Shown: piece after piece, positions 28,366 to 39,316 of the stretch
How the letters are laid out: each line of letters begins with the position of its first letter
Numbering within the stretch: the stretch's first letter is position 1
Assembly: GCF_030908625.1 (NCBI RefSeq)
Contig: NZ_CP133133.1
Location: forward strand, 1,488,001 to 1,552,000
DNA: 64,000 nt
Reading direction: 5' to 3'
Source: Paludicola sp. MB14-C6
Lineage (GTDB): Bacteria; Bacillota; Clostridia; Oscillospirales; Ruminococcaceae
Program-made: the position numbers and the translations under genes
The notes under the pieces: model-generated
Told to the model about the DNA's origin: nothing
The model's input: the letters and a program-made list of their open reading frames with translations, nothing else
Database searches by the model: none

Positions 28366-28944
28366 TTAGTTACCTCTCTTTTGAAATAGTAGTTTTACTT
28401 TATTAGCAGTTAAAGATGTTAACATATAAATACCTTTTCCGATATAGAATCCACCAATGCCAAAAAAGATTGCGAGTCCTAAAAGAATAAAACTTGCACC
28501 AATTTGCATAAAACACAAAATAGGGTTTGCTGTTATAACAAAGAATGAAGTAAAAAAGCTAAAAATTCCGCCAAGCGCAAGTGCAAGAGCAGTTAATAAG
28601 AAAGATAGGCTGAAAGCAAATCCTGCAACGAGAAACGAAAAAATAACTGAAGCAACAGCTACAGTAAGGCCAAATATAACAGGAGAAAAAAGTATTAAAA
28701 GAACAATGATAACGGGATGGATTGGTTTTTTCTTTGCTTTTGGATAAATGTTATTTTCAGCTAAAATACTTTGTGCTAGTTCATCAATATTTCCAAAGCT
28801 TGCAATGATGTCTTGTTCTTGCTCGCCGTTTTCTATCTTATCGGAAATCAGTTCTGCATAATAAGATAATGCTTTATCTTTTTCTTGTGGGGGAAGAGGC
28901 TGAAGTTTGATTGATAACTGATATAAAAAATCCTGTGTTAGCAT
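28366..28944 (-). CDS. HAAS (DUF1700) domain membrane protein
   Basis: This is a 192-aa protein. Residues 1-60 form the HAAS helical domain (MLTQDFLYQLSIKL, then KALSYYAELISDKIENG), which is characteristically found next to PadR regulators; residues 75-180 contain about three transmembrane helices. The frame opens at 28995, but AGGAGGA lies 6 bp before the ATG at 28944. It overlaps the end of the PadR gene by 7 bp, so expression is coupled. It probably works with PadR and DUF4097 in one envelope-response module. Confidence 0.85.
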   Translation of the reverse strand: MLTQDFLYQLSIKLQPLPPQEKDKALSYYAELISDKIENGEQEQDIIASFGNIDELAQSILAENNIYPKAKKKPIHPVIIVLLILFSPVIFGLTVAVASVIFSFLVAGFAFSLSFLLTALALALGGIFSFFTSFFVITANPILCFMQIGASFILLGLAIFFGIGGFYIGKGIYMLTSLTANKVKLLFQKRGN

Positions 28945-29255
28945 AAAGGTTCCTCCTGTACAATAAATTCGTAAATTCTTTTTAGTTGCTGCCATTCTTG
29001 TTTAAATAATTGTATACGTTGTCTTCCGATATCGGTAATCATATAATATTTGCGTAATCTACCGTTATATTCTTGTGTAAAAGTCGTTAAACAATTACCT
29101 TGTTCGAGCCGTTTTAATATAGGATACAAAGTCGATTCTGATATTTCGATGTATTGTGAAATGTCACCTATTATTTTGTATCCATATGAAGGCTCGGTGC
29201 AAATGACCTTTAGCACACATATTTCTAATAGCCCTTTTTTTAATTGTATATCCAA
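28938..29255 (-). CDS. PadR-family transcriptional regulator
   Basis: This is a 105-aa winged-helix repressor: LLEICVLKVICTEPSYGYKI, ISESTLYPILKRLEQGNCL and GRLRKYYMITDIGRQRI are the hallmark PadR segments, ending in a short dimerisation helix. It is the first gene of a three-gene operon with HAAS and DUF4097. A consensus promoter with a TATGC-type palindrome over its -10 lies just upstream, which suggests autorepression. The inducer is unknown. Confidence 0.92.
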   Translation of the reverse strand: MDIQLKKGLLEICVLKVICTEPSYGYKIIGDISQYIEISESTLYPILKRLEQGNCLTTFTQEYNGRLRKYYMITDIGRQRIQLFKQEWQQLKRIYEFIVQEEPLC

Positions 29256-29269
29256 TTTTTACACCACCT

Positions 29270-29294
29270 TATGCGATATATTATACATTGCATA
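29270..29294 (-). promoter_or_regulatory. Candidate PadR operator
   Basis: An imperfect palindrome with outer half-sites TATGC and GCATA spans 29270-29294 and covers the -10 of the padR promoter. PadR-type repressors typically bind dyads of this kind. Confidence 0.6.
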
Positions 29295-29308
29295 GTATTA
29301 TGTGTCAA
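29280..29308 (-). promoter_or_regulatory. Consensus sigma-A promoter of the padR operon
   Basis: On the minus strand TTGACA (29308-29303), a 17-bp spacer, TATAAT (29285-29280). It agrees with the sigma-A consensus at all 12 positions. Confidence 0.85.
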
Positions 29309-29393
29309 GAGGTATATCAAATTTTTTTTATTAAAATTAATAAATCTACCAATATCTTTAATTTGAAAGTATTTACATGTAATTCGGTATAAT

Positions 29394-29422
29394 TTGACTT
29401 TATAATAAGGTTGTATTATAAT
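29394..29422 (+). promoter_or_regulatory. Sigma-A promoter of the first MFS gene
   Basis: TTGACT at 29394-29399, a 17-bp spacer, TATAAT at 29417-29422, 29 bp before the start codon. Confidence 0.75.
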
Positions 29423-29451
29423 AGCGATAATTGTTATAAATTGGAGGGTGT

Positions 29452-30735
29452 ATGAAAGAGAAAGTATTCGAAAAAGACAACCAATGGGTTAAGAAAATAG
29501 CACTTTTTATTACAAGTCAGTCTATTTCTTTGTTTGGTTCATCTTTGGTACAATTTGCGATTATGTGGTATATCACATTGCAAACAAAATCGGGTGCAAT
29601 GATGACCATTTCTACTTTATGTGGATTTTTACCACAAATTCTGATTTCCCTATTCGCAGGAGTGTGGGCAGACCGATATGACCGCAAAAAGTTAATTGTT
29701 ATATCAGATGGATTGATTGCTGCATCTACTTTAGTTCTTGCTATTTTCTTTCTTTGTGGATTTAAGAGCATCTGGCTGTTATTTGTTGTTTCTGCTGTTC
29801 GTTCGTTAGGCTCAGGTGTACAAACACCTGCAACAAATGCAATTATTCCACAATTTGTTCCCGAAGATAAGTTAATGAAGGTAAATGGATTGAATCAAAC
29901 GATTCATTCATTAATGTTTTTGATATCACCTGCAGTAAGCGGCGCAGTATTAGGTATGATTGGAATTGAAATGGTTTTCTTTATTGATGTTTTTACTGCA
30001 ATCATTGGCATCTCTGTTATGCTTTGTATTAAAATTGATGCTTGTCAACAAGTAGATTCCAAAAGTAATAGAAGCTATTTTGGAGATATGATTAGCGGTT
30101 TTCGCTATATTAAAAAAAGCAATTTCTTAGTAACAATTGTAATCTTCAGCGGGGTATTTAATATATTAGTCGCCCCTGCGGCAATTTTGACGCCATTGTT
30201 AATTGCACGTAACTATGGTACAGAAATATGGAGACTTACAGCAAATGAAGTAGCTTTTAGTATAGGAACGTTGCTAGGTGGAATTATAATTACTCTTTGG
30301 GGCGGATTTAAAAATAAAACGCATACAATTGGAATAGCAGCAATTGCTTTTGGTATTTTAACTGCTGTAATTGGCTTTGTAAATACGTTTGTTTTATATT
30401 TAATTGTTATTGTCGTTACCGGATTTGTGGTTCCGTTCTTTAGCTCTCCGTCTATTGTTTTACTTCAAGAAACGGTGGAAAACGAAATGAGAGGTCGTAT
30501 ATTTAGTATTGTACAAATTATCTCAACAAGTGCATTGCCTATTGGAATGATGATTTTTGGCCCTCTATCTGATTCTATAAGTTTAAAGTATATTTTTATT
30601 GCGACAGGTGTACTAATGGGCTTGATGGGCATTATTATGTTTTTTACAAAAGCAATGAGGCAATATGCATATACAATAAAATATTCCACAAACGTAACAA
30701 CGAATTGTGGAAATACAGAAGATCAATCAGAATAA
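29452..30735 (+). CDS. MFS efflux transporter (MefA-like), copy 1
   Basis: This is a 427-aa membrane protein with about 12 helices. The loop between helices 2 and 3 has GVWADRYDRKKL, the major-facilitator motif A, and the protein resembles the macrolide-efflux (MefA) and related MFS branch. The drug or metabolite exported is not deducible. It has a strong own promoter, GGAGGGTGT ahead of ATG, and a terminator-like hairpin after it. A near-identical second copy follows at 31024; the N-terminal 148 residues differ at only about four positions. Confidence 0.85.
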   Translation: MKEKVFEKDNQWVKKIALFITSQSISLFGSSLVQFAIMWYITLQTKSGAMMTISTLCGFLPQILISLFAGVWADRYDRKKLIVISDGLIAASTLVLAIFFLCGFKSIWLLFVVSAVRSLGSGVQTPATNAIIPQFVPEDKLMKVNGLNQTIHSLMFLISPAVSGAVLGMIGIEMVFFIDVFTAIIGISVMLCIKIDACQQVDSKSNRSYFGDMISGFRYIKKSNFLVTIVIFSGVFNILVAPAAILTPLLIARNYGTEIWRLTANEVAFSIGTLLGGIIITLWGGFKNKTHTIGIAAIAFGILTAVIGFVNTFVLYLIVIVVTGFVVPFFSSPSIVLLQETVENEMRGRIFSIVQIISTSALPIGMMIFGPLSDSISLKYIFIATGVLMGLMGIIMFFTKAMRQYAYTIKYSTNVTTNCGNTEDQSE

Positions 30736-30779
30736 AAGGATCACTCAAACGGTTGTTGTGATCCAATACGTTAGACTTT

Positions 30780-30810
30780 ATTGCGTAGTAGTTTTTAACT
30801 GCTACGCAAT
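30780..30810 (+). terminator. Terminator-like hairpin after MFS copy 1
   Basis: A 14-bp stem with one wobble (30780-30793 with 30797-30810, ATTGCGTAG core), in the 288-bp gap between the two MFS genes. A second weaker hairpin with GGATCAC arms lies at 30738-30764. Nothing else is recognisable in this gap apart from the AT-rich region before copy 2. Confidence 0.6.
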
Positions 30811-31023
30811 AATTTTATGCAGTAAAAAGGCTAATCCTGCATTTTGCATAACATCACTTCTAGTGTTTCTTTTACAGGGTTCTCGACATAATATTTTATA
30901 ATATGACATAGCGTAGTCAAGTTTAATATGATATTATATGGAAAGTTTATACGACGTTAAGAAGAAATTTTATATTTTAAGAGCCGTTTTACACAAGTAA
31001 CTAAGTTTATAATTGGAGGGTAT

Positions 31024-32307
31024 ATGAAAGAGAAAGTATTCGAAAAAGACAATCAATGGGTTAAGAAAATAACGCTTTTTATTACAAGCCAGTCTATTTC
31101 TTTGTTTGGTTCATCTTTGGTGCAATTTGCGATTATGTGGTATATCACATTGCAAACAAAATCGGGTGCAATGATGACCATTTCTACTTTATGTGGATTT
31201 CTACCACAAATTCTGATTTCCCTATTCGCAGGAGTTTGGGCAGATCGATATGATCGTAAAAAGTTAATTGTAATATCCGATGCGCTAATTGCTATATCTA
31301 CTTTAGTTCTTGCAATTTTCTTTCTTTGTGGGTTTAAGAGAATTTGGCTGTTATTTGTTGTTTCTGCTGTTCGTTCGTTAGGCTCAGGTGTACAAACACC
31401 GGCAACAAATGCTATTATTCCGCAATTTGTTCCCGAAGATAAGTTAATGAAGGTAAATGGATTGAATCAAACATGTTGTTCATTGATAACTTTGATTTCG
31501 CCTGTGGTTAGCGGAGCAGTATTAGGGGTAATTGGAATTGAAATGGTTTTCTTTATTGATGTTTTTACTGCGATTATTGGAATCTCTGTTTTACTTTTTA
31601 TTAAAATTGATAGATGTCAACAAAGAGCGCAAGAAAGTAAGATAAGCTGTTTTAGAGATATAGCTAGTGGATTTTGTTATATTAAGAAGAATAAATTATT
31701 AGTAACAATGATAATCTTTAGCGCTTGCATTAACATATTGCTTTCTCCTGCAGCAATACTGACACCATTATTGATTGCACGTAACTATGGTTCAGAAATT
31801 TGGAAGCTTACAGCAAATGAAATGGCATTTAGTATTGGAGCTATGGTTGGTGGTATTGGTATTACCATATGGGGAGGATTTAAAAACAAAACACATACAA
31901 TCGGCATATCCGCAATTGTTCTAGGTATTTTAACTAGTGGAATTGGTTTGGTAAATACAATTATATTATTTCTATTTGTGGACGTTGTTGCCGGATTAGC
32001 GCTTCCGTTCTTTAGCTCACCGTTTATTGTTTTTCTTCAAGAAATGGTTGAAGACGAAATGAGAGGTAGGGTGTTTAGCATTGTACAAATTATTTCAACA
32101 GGTGCATTGCCTATTGGGATGATGATTTTTGGTCCTTTATCCGATGTTTTAAGTCTGAAGTATATTTTTATTGGAACAGGACTACTTATGGGGTTACTCG
32201 GTATTATATTGTTTTTTACAAAAGCAATGAGGCAATACGCACATACAATAAAATATTCCACAAACGCAACAACGAATTGTGGAAAAATGGCAGGTTATTC
32301 AGAATAA
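31024..32307 (+). CDS. MFS efflux transporter (MefA-like), copy 2
   Basis: This is a 427-aa paralogue of the preceding gene with the same length, start context (GGAGGGTAT) and C-terminal tail (RQYAHTIKYSTN). Similarity is uneven: the first third is almost identical in DNA and protein, the central third (residues about 200-360) has diverged clearly, and the last 25 residues are again close. This points to an older duplication with later gene conversion at the ends. The divergence in transmembrane helices 6-11 may mean a different substrate. It has its own terminator. Confidence 0.85.
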   Translation: MKEKVFEKDNQWVKKITLFITSQSISLFGSSLVQFAIMWYITLQTKSGAMMTISTLCGFLPQILISLFAGVWADRYDRKKLIVISDALIAISTLVLAIFFLCGFKRIWLLFVVSAVRSLGSGVQTPATNAIIPQFVPEDKLMKVNGLNQTCCSLITLISPVVSGAVLGVIGIEMVFFIDVFTAIIGISVLLFIKIDRCQQRAQESKISCFRDIASGFCYIKKNKLLVTMIIFSACINILLSPAAILTPLLIARNYGSEIWKLTANEMAFSIGAMVGGIGITIWGGFKNKTHTIGISAIVLGILTSGIGLVNTIILFLFVDVVAGLALPFFSSPFIVFLQEMVEDEMRGRVFSIVQIISTGALPIGMMIFGPLSDVLSLKYIFIGTGLLMGLLGIILFFTKAMRQYAHTIKYSTNATTNCGKMAGYSE

Positions 32308-32313
32308 AAGAAA

Positions 32314-32342
32314 AAAGCTCACGCTTTTCAAGCGTGGGCTTT
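32314..32342. terminator. Bidirectional terminator between MFS copy 2 and atpC
   Basis: A 13-bp stem with one G-T pair (32314-32326 with 32330-32342), short loop, A-rich on the left and T-rich on the right. Confidence 0.85.
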
Positions 32343-32346
32343 ATTA

Positions 32347-32748
32347 CTAATCTTCAAAAATGTTGATACGATTTAATGCACGTTTTAATTTTAACGTAGC
32401 GATTTCTATCGTATGAGTTTGAGTTGGATGATCTAAATAATATCGAGCTTTTTGTTCAGCCTTTTTTGCTCGTTCTAAGTTAATTTCCTCTTTCCATTCG
32501 CACATGTTTGTAAGAATGGTAGTTCCATGTTCATCAACTTTAATCATGCCTCCGGCAATTGCAGCAATGCGCTCTTCCCCATTCGGCATTTGTATTCGCA
32601 TTCGTCCTATTTCCAAAGGAGCAATATAATTAGCGTGGCCTTTTAATATTCCAATATCACCACTGGTTGTGCGAACAATCACACGGCTGACTTCTTCATT
32701 CAGCAATTCTCGTTCAGGAGTTACTACTTTTAAAGAAAAGGTTGACAT
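32347..32748 (-). CDS. atpC: F1 ATP synthase epsilon subunit
   Basis: Epsilon is part of the central stalk; it joins gamma to the c-ring and can inhibit ATP hydrolysis. The 133-aa protein has the N-terminal beta-sandwich (FSLKVVTPERELLNEEVSRV, then GDIGILKGHANYIAPL) and a C-terminal helical hairpin (EINLERAKKAEQKARYYL). It is the last gene of the atp operon, 12 bp after atpD, and is followed by a terminator. Confidence 0.95.
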   Translation of the reverse strand: MSTFSLKVVTPERELLNEEVSRVIVRTTSGDIGILKGHANYIAPLEIGRMRIQMPNGEERIAAIAGGMIKVDEHGTTILTNMCEWKEEINLERAKKAEQKARYYLDHPTQTHTIEIATLKLKRALNRINIFED

Positions 32749-32760
32749 AGTAACGCCTCC

Positions 32761-34179
<1,419 letters not shown>

Positions 34180-34225
34180 TTAAGATTGGTAAATGTGTTT
34201 CTTTGAGAAAAGATTTATATTGCCT

Positions 34226-34240
34226 CCAGCGGCACGCTGG
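34226..34240. other. GC-rich hairpin in the atpG-atpD gap
   Basis: CCAGCG at 34226-34231 pairs with CGCTGG at 34235-34240 across a three-base loop. It is the most GC-rich spot of the operon and may influence relative expression of atpG and atpD, or be a remnant of a dispersed repeat. Confidence 0.45.
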
Positions 34241-34244
34241 CTGG

Positions 34245-35114
34245 TTATAATGCTCCGGCACCCGATATAATTTCGGTTAATTCTTGGGTAATTGCGGCTT
34301 GTCTTGCACGGTTATAGCTTAGTGATAGTGTATCAATCATTTCTTTTGCATTATCCGTAGCAGATTCCATTGCAGTTCTTCGAGCACCTTGTTCAGAAGC
34401 AAAAGACTCTACAACGGCACCATATAACATACCACCAATGTAATCCGGAACAATGGTATTGAAAACTTCTTCGGGAGATGGCTCATAGATACAAAGTTGT
34501 CGAACCTGTTTTGTATCAGTTCCATTTTTGATATCACTAATTGGCAAAACCTTTAAAGCGTAAGGTTCTTGACTTAGAGCGCTGATAAATTGAGTATAGT
34601 AGATATAGATTTCATCCACTTCACCACTTTTAAATAAGTCAACCGCAATTTGAGAAATTTGCAATACTTTTGTTTGATCTAAATCTTCTGCGATATTAGA
34701 AAAACCTACATGGAGTAAATCTCGTTTTTCGTAATATTCAACTGCTTTTTTCCCAATTGCTAAAACCTTTGGAACAATTCCTTTTTCTTTACAAGCTTCA
34801 ATTTGAGTATTGGCAAGCTTTAATATATTCGCATTATACCCACCCGCAAGTCCACGATCTCCTGCAATAACAATGAGTAAGGTGGACTTTATCGTTCGAG
34901 GTTTTGTATAAATGGAGGATAAATCGGTGTTCATATTGGAAATATCGGAAATTGTTTGATAGAGTGTTTCAAAGTAAGGAGCAGCGTTTAAGGCTCTTTC
35001 TTTTGCACGGCGTAGTTTCGAAGATGCAACCAACTCCATTGCGTTGGTTATTTGTGCTGTACTTTCAATACTTTTAATACGGCGTTTGATATCCTTCATT
35101 GTGCCGCCAGCCAT
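34245..35114 (-). CDS. atpG: F1 ATP synthase gamma subunit
   Basis: Gamma is the rotor shaft inside the alpha3beta3 ring. The 289-aa protein shows the typical N-terminal coiled-coil (MKDIKRRIKSIESTAQITNA), the central Rossmann-like part (LLIVIAGDRGLAGGYN) and the C-terminal helix (NRARQAAITQELTEIISGA). The start follows AGGAGTG. An in-frame start 4 codons downstream (MKDIKRR) is also possible. Confidence 0.96.
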   Translation of the reverse strand: MAGGTMKDIKRRIKSIESTAQITNAMELVASSKLRRAKERALNAAPYFETLYQTISDISNMNTDLSSIYTKPRTIKSTLLIVIAGDRGLAGGYNANILKLANTQIEACKEKGIVPKVLAIGKKAVEYYEKRDLLHVGFSNIAEDLDQTKVLQISQIAVDLFKSGEVDEIYIYYTQFISALSQEPYALKVLPISDIKNGTDTKQVRQLCIYEPSPEEVFNTIVPDYIGGMLYGAVVESFASEQGARRTAMESATDNAKEMIDTLSLSYNRARQAAITQELTEIISGAGAL

Positions 35115-35171
35115 AAGAACACTCCTTTCAATCGGGTTAATATAATAAATTTTTTAACTAGATTTGCTTTG

Positions 35172-36686
35172 TTATTTGGTTAATAAGAATTTTTCATTAA
35201 ACTCTTTAATTGCAGCTTCCAGATTTGCTTTATTTTCATCTGTTAAATCTTTCGTAGTACGGATAGAATCCATAATTTCATTATGTTGTTCCTCCATAAA
35301 AGTAAACAGTTCTTTTTCATATTCGAAAATGTTTTCTAGTGGAATATCTACAAGAAGATTGTTTACAACAGCATAAATAATGGTTACTTGATGTTCTACT
35401 GCAATTGGTGAATTCTGATTTTGTTTTAATACCTGAACAATGCGAGCACCTTGTGCTAAACGCGCTTTGGTATCTTTATCAAGGTCAGAACCAAATTGAG
35501 AGAATGCTTGCAACTCTTTATATTGAGAATATAATAATTTCAAAGAACCGGAAACCTTTTTCATAGCTTTAATTTGTGCGTTACCGCCAACACGGGAAAC
35601 GGAAATACCAGGGTTAACCGCTGGGCGAACACCTGCATTGAACAATTCGGTTTCTAAGAAAATTTGTCCGTCTGTAATGGAAATAACGTTTGTAGGTATA
35701 TAAGCTGAAACGTCACTTGCTTGTGTTTCGATAATTGGCAACGCAGTAAGCGAACCTCCACCCATTTCAGGGCTTAAATTTGCTGCACGCTCTAATAAAC
35801 GGGAATGTAAATAGAATACATCACCAGGGTAAGCTTCACGTCCCGGTGGTCTCTTTAAAAGCAAAGAGAGTGCACGATAGGCAACAGCTTGTTTGGATAA
35901 GTCATCATAAATACAAAGAACATCTTTTCCTTTATACATAAAATATTCGCCCATAGCGCAACCGCTATAAGGTGCAATATATTGTAATGGTGCAAGCTCA
36001 GATGCCGTTGCAGAAACAACGATGGTATAATCCATTGCGCCGTTTTTTTCTAAGGTGTCAACAACTTGCGCAACAGTTGAACGTTTTTGTCCAATTGCAA
36101 CGTATACACAAATGACATCTTTACCTTTTTGGTTAATAATCGTATCCAGTACAATCGCGGTTTTACCCGTTTGACGGTCACCGATAATTAACTCACGTTG
36201 GCCACGGCCAATTGGAATCATGGAGTCAATTGCTTTTATTCCTGTTTGAAGTGGTTTGTTAACGCTCTTTCTTTCAATAATACCAGGGGCGGGAGATTCA
36301 ATTGGACGAAATTCATTTGATAAAATAGCGCCTTTACCGTCAATTGGTTGACCTAAAGCATTTACAACTCTTCCAAGCAATGCTTCGCCGACCGGTACAG
36401 ATACAATCTTACCGGTACGTTTAACAGGGTCTCCCTCTTTTATATTTTCATCAGATCCTAATAAAACAGCACCAACAAAGTCTTGCTCTAAGTTTAAAGC
36501 AATTCCATATACATCGTTGTTGAATTGAATTAACTCATTGGACATACAGTTTTCCAAACCATATACCCTTGCAATGCCGTCACCAACGGTAACAACAGTA
36601 CCGGTATCGTTTTGGGTTACTTTATCTTGATATGACTCAATTTGCTGCTTGATTAGGCTTGTTATTTCCTGTGGTTTAATTTCCAT
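35172..36686 (-). CDS. atpA: F1 ATP synthase alpha subunit
   Basis: This is the non-catalytic nucleotide-binding subunit of F1, 504 aa from the chosen ATG. It shows the P-loop GDRQTGKT, the GQKRSTVAQ segment, and the arginine finger region in [14 protein letters not shown]. The frame extends upstream to 36725, but AGGAGGG is 6 bp from the ATG at 36686 (a neighbouring ATG at 36689 is equally in frame), and the extension lacks homology. It lies between atpH and atpG in the standard order. Confidence 0.97.
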   Translation of the reverse strand: MEIKPQEITSLIKQQIESYQDKVTQNDTGTVVTVGDGIARVYGLENCMSNELIQFNNDVYGIALNLEQDFVGAVLLGSDENIKEGDPVKRTGKIVSVPVGEALLGRVVNALGQPIDGKGAILSNEFRPIESPAPGIIERKSVNKPLQTGIKAIDSMIPIGRGQRELIIGDRQTGKTAIVLDTIINQKGKDVICVYVAIGQKRSTVAQVVDTLEKNGAMDYTIVVSATASELAPLQYIAPYSGCAMGEYFMYKGKDVLCIYDDLSKQAVAYRALSLLLKRPPGREAYPGDVFYLHSRLLERAANLSPEMGGGSLTALPIIETQASDVSAYIPTNVISITDGQIFLETELFNAGVRPAVNPGISVSRVGGNAQIKAMKKVSGSLKLLYSQYKELQAFSQFGSDLDKDTKARLAQGARIVQVLKQNQNSPIAVEHQVTIIYAVVNNLLVDIPLENIFEYEKELFTFMEEQHNEIMDSIRTTKDLTDENKANLEAAIKEFNEKFLLTK

Positions 36687-36768
36687 CATAACCCTCCTAT
36701 CAGTCATCGTGTCAATCTGACACAACTGGGGATTGAGATTCGCTCATTGGAATTTGAATTTTTAAATG

Positions 36769-37311
36769 CTAAAGAATAGTTTGTTGAATAGTATGTTTCA
36801 TTTCCTGTAATTTAGATTGAATGGTTGCATCAATTTCAGTATTGTCATACTTTAATTTAATACCACCGAGAACAGCTGGATCCACAATTGTGGTTAATCG
36901 TATTGTTTTGCCGGATGATTCGGATAATCGTTTGGTTAATCTTTGCTGTAACGTATCACTCATTGGGGCTGCGGTTATTGCAGTAACAGCAATAATACCG
37001 GCATTTTTATCATAAAGTTTGCAATATTCTGAAATGATTTCTAAAACAAGAGAAAAGCGATTATTATCCACTAACACCTTGAAAAAATTCAACACATATA
37101 ACGAAACTTTGTTGAAAAAAGTTTCGTGAATCATTTGGTGTTTTTCTTGATTGCTGATAACAGGAGAAGAAAGTAATTTTACAAAATCGGGCTGTGCTTC
37201 AAAAATATCTTTTAAAGCAATTAGTTCTTCTCTGACTTCACTTTCTATTCTTTTGGCAGCAACTACATCAAAAAGAGAGTTTGCATAAGTGACTTGTATT
37301 AACTCTGCCAT
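36769..37311 (-). CDS. atpH: F1 ATP synthase delta subunit
   Basis: Delta (OSCP-like) attaches F1 to the peripheral b-stalk. The 180-aa protein has the N-terminal helical bundle ([17 protein letters not shown]) and the conserved C-terminal block ([26 protein letters not shown]). It overlaps the end of atpF by 13 bp, which implies coupled translation. Confidence 0.93.
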
Positions 37312-37817
37312 TTGATATCACCTGCATTTTCAATGAAGTCTTCAATCAACTTCTCGTGGTCTTTTTGAGTAAGCTCTTTGGAAACTACATGTTGGGCAGC
37401 GCTCAAAGCTAAGTCTGTGATACTGTCTTTCATTTCGTTTACTGCTTTACGCTTATCTTGTTCCATTTGTGCAGTTGCACGTTCCATATATGCAGAAGCT
37501 TTATCTTGTGCATCTGAAATAATTTCATCAGAGCGAAGCTGTGCTTTTTGAGTTGCTTCTTTGACAATTGTATTTGCGGTATCTTTTGCAACGCTTAATT
37601 TTTCTTCATATTCAGTTTTTAAGTTTGCAGCTTCTTCATTTGTTTGATTGGCCTTATTATATATGTTTTCAATTTCTGTTTTGCGGTCATCTAAAACCTT
37701 TTTTACAGGTTTATATAAAAACTTTTTTAAGATAAACATTAAAATAAGGAAGTTGCAAAGAGTAATTATCATTGTTCGCCAATCAATGTAAAGTAGTGGT
37801 TTAAACAGTTCTTCCAT
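37299..37817 (-). CDS. atpF: F0 ATP synthase b subunit
   Basis: This is the peripheral stalk subunit: one N-terminal membrane helix (residues 12-31) followed by a long, charged coiled coil to residue 170. At 172 aa it has the usual length. It follows atpE after a 93-bp gap containing an intrinsic-terminator-like hairpin, and overlaps atpH. Confidence 0.93.
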
Positions 37818-37885
37818 TGCGTAACTCCTTTTATGAGATGTGCTATGGTTTTATCCTTATTTGAAAAAACAGCTATTAATAAAAC

Positions 37886-37902
37886 AACCCGTTTTGCGGG
37901 TT
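37886..37902 (-). terminator. Attenuator-like hairpin between atpE and atpF
   Basis: A 6-bp stem AACCCG (37886-37891 with 37897-37902) with a 5-base loop, followed on the minus strand by GTTTTATT. It lies directly after the atpE stop, where partial termination or RNA processing would raise the yield of c subunit relative to the rest of the complex. Confidence 0.55.
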
Positions 37903-37910
37903 TGGTTTTA

Positions 37911-38189
<279 letters not shown>

Positions 38190-38199
38190 CTAATTTTGA

Positions 38200-38922
38200 T
38201 TATGCTTCATCTGGTTCATTGGCATTTGCAACGTTTACCATCGTGAGCATACAGAAAATGAATGCTTGCATAAAGCCTGAGAATACGTCAAAATAAACGG
38301 ATAATACGCCAGGAATACCTATTTCTAAAAATGGAATTGGTAAACGGAGTAATGCATAAGACGCAGCAGCAAGTGCACCATGTAATAAAGTAGAAATAAT
38401 CATACCTGCTGTTATGTTACCAAAATGACGAAATGCTAAAGAAACAGGAATTGCTGTGTTACTGATGACGTTTAACGGAAACATTACAAACACCGGCTCA
38501 AATAAGCCTTTAAAATAACCCAATCCATGAGTTTTGAGTCCATTTGCCCATATTAAAAGAAAAGTCATTAACCCCCAAGTTAAGGTAACATTTATATCGC
38601 CTGTAACAGAACGGAAACCCAAAAGGCTGATTAAGCTTCCTAATGAAGAAAACGTAAACAAAGTTAAAATATATGGTGCAAATTTTTTGTTTCGCTCCCC
38701 CATTGTTGTAGCAACAAGCTTGTCAATCATGGTTACCAATTTTTCAGCAATTTGTTGAGACCGCTTTCGTGGAATCTTTTCAAGTTTATGCGTTAGTAGC
38801 TTGCAAATAATAAATACCAAAATAATTACAATCCATGAGTTTACAATGGTTTCGGTAATATCGAGACCACCTAAAATAGGAAGTGTAAAGAGAATTTTAG
38901 GACCATTGATGCTAACGTCCAA
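38200..38922 (-). CDS. atpB: F0 ATP synthase a subunit
   Basis: This is the stator channel subunit, 240 aa, with about six membrane helices. The essential stator arginine is seen in FRHFGN within PVSLAFRHFGNITAG. The C-terminal helix (YFDVFSGFMQAFIFCMLTMV) is the usual one. It overlaps the upstream atpI-like gene by 11 bp and precedes atpE. Confidence 0.94.
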   Translation of the reverse strand: MDVSINGPKILFTLPILGGLDITETIVNSWIVIILVFIICKLLTHKLEKIPRKRSQQIAEKLVTMIDKLVATTMGERNKKFAPYILTLFTFSSLGSLISLLGFRSVTGDINVTLTWGLMTFLLIWANGLKTHGLGYFKGLFEPVFVMFPLNVISNTAIPVSLAFRHFGNITAGMIISTLLHGALAAASYALLRLPIPFLEIGIPGVLSVYFDVFSGFMQAFIFCMLTMVNVANANEPDEA

Positions 38923-39268
38923 GCTTGTCCCCCCTTTTATGAATCAACATTTGATAAAATCCAATACAGGTATATGTGATTTTTGGTGCAAAAGCAGAAA
39001 CAACAACACACCAACCGTTAATAAGCGGTGATAGAAAAGAAACTGCAAAAACAGCACCCATTAGTATAAACCGTAATATATAATGCCGACGCAAATAATG
39101 TTTTGCGCTAATTGGGCTTCGTTCAACTGCGTTTTCGACAACAGTGCCCAATAAAGCAAAATTTAAAATGCAATAGACATTGCCAAGCAAAATTCCTAAA
39201 AACAACGAAAGATCAACCGCTTCCGCAAAAATTGCAGTAAATAATATCAGTATATCAAGTATTAGCAA
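38912..39268 (-). CDS. atpI: ATP synthase subunit I (AtpI-like)
   Basis: This is a small hydrophobic protein of at least 118 aa with about four membrane helices and a basic cytosolic loop (SAKHYLRRHYILRF). AtpI-like proteins assist c-ring assembly and, in Na+ enzymes, may help with Mg2+ or ring stability. The start is uncertain: the first common start codon is TTG at 39268 without a clear ribosome site, while the frame is open back to 39316 and an ATT at 39310 stands 6 bp after GGTGA. No ATG is available. It overlaps atpB. Confidence 0.75.
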   Translation of the reverse strand: MLILDILILFTAIFAEAVDLSLFLGILLGNVYCILNFALLGTVVENAVERSPISAKHYLRRHYILRFILMGAVFAVSFLSPLINGWCVVVSAFAPKITYTCIGFYQMLIHKRGDKLGR

Positions 39269-39316
39269 AGTAATACTAAGCTTTTTTACTTCGTTAAAAA
39301 AAAGCGAAATAAAGAA

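Noticed and set aside
30707..30901. 64-aa plus-strand frame between the MFS genes
   Set aside because: It overlaps the end of MFS copy 1 in another frame and reads through a terminator hairpin; no ribosome site.
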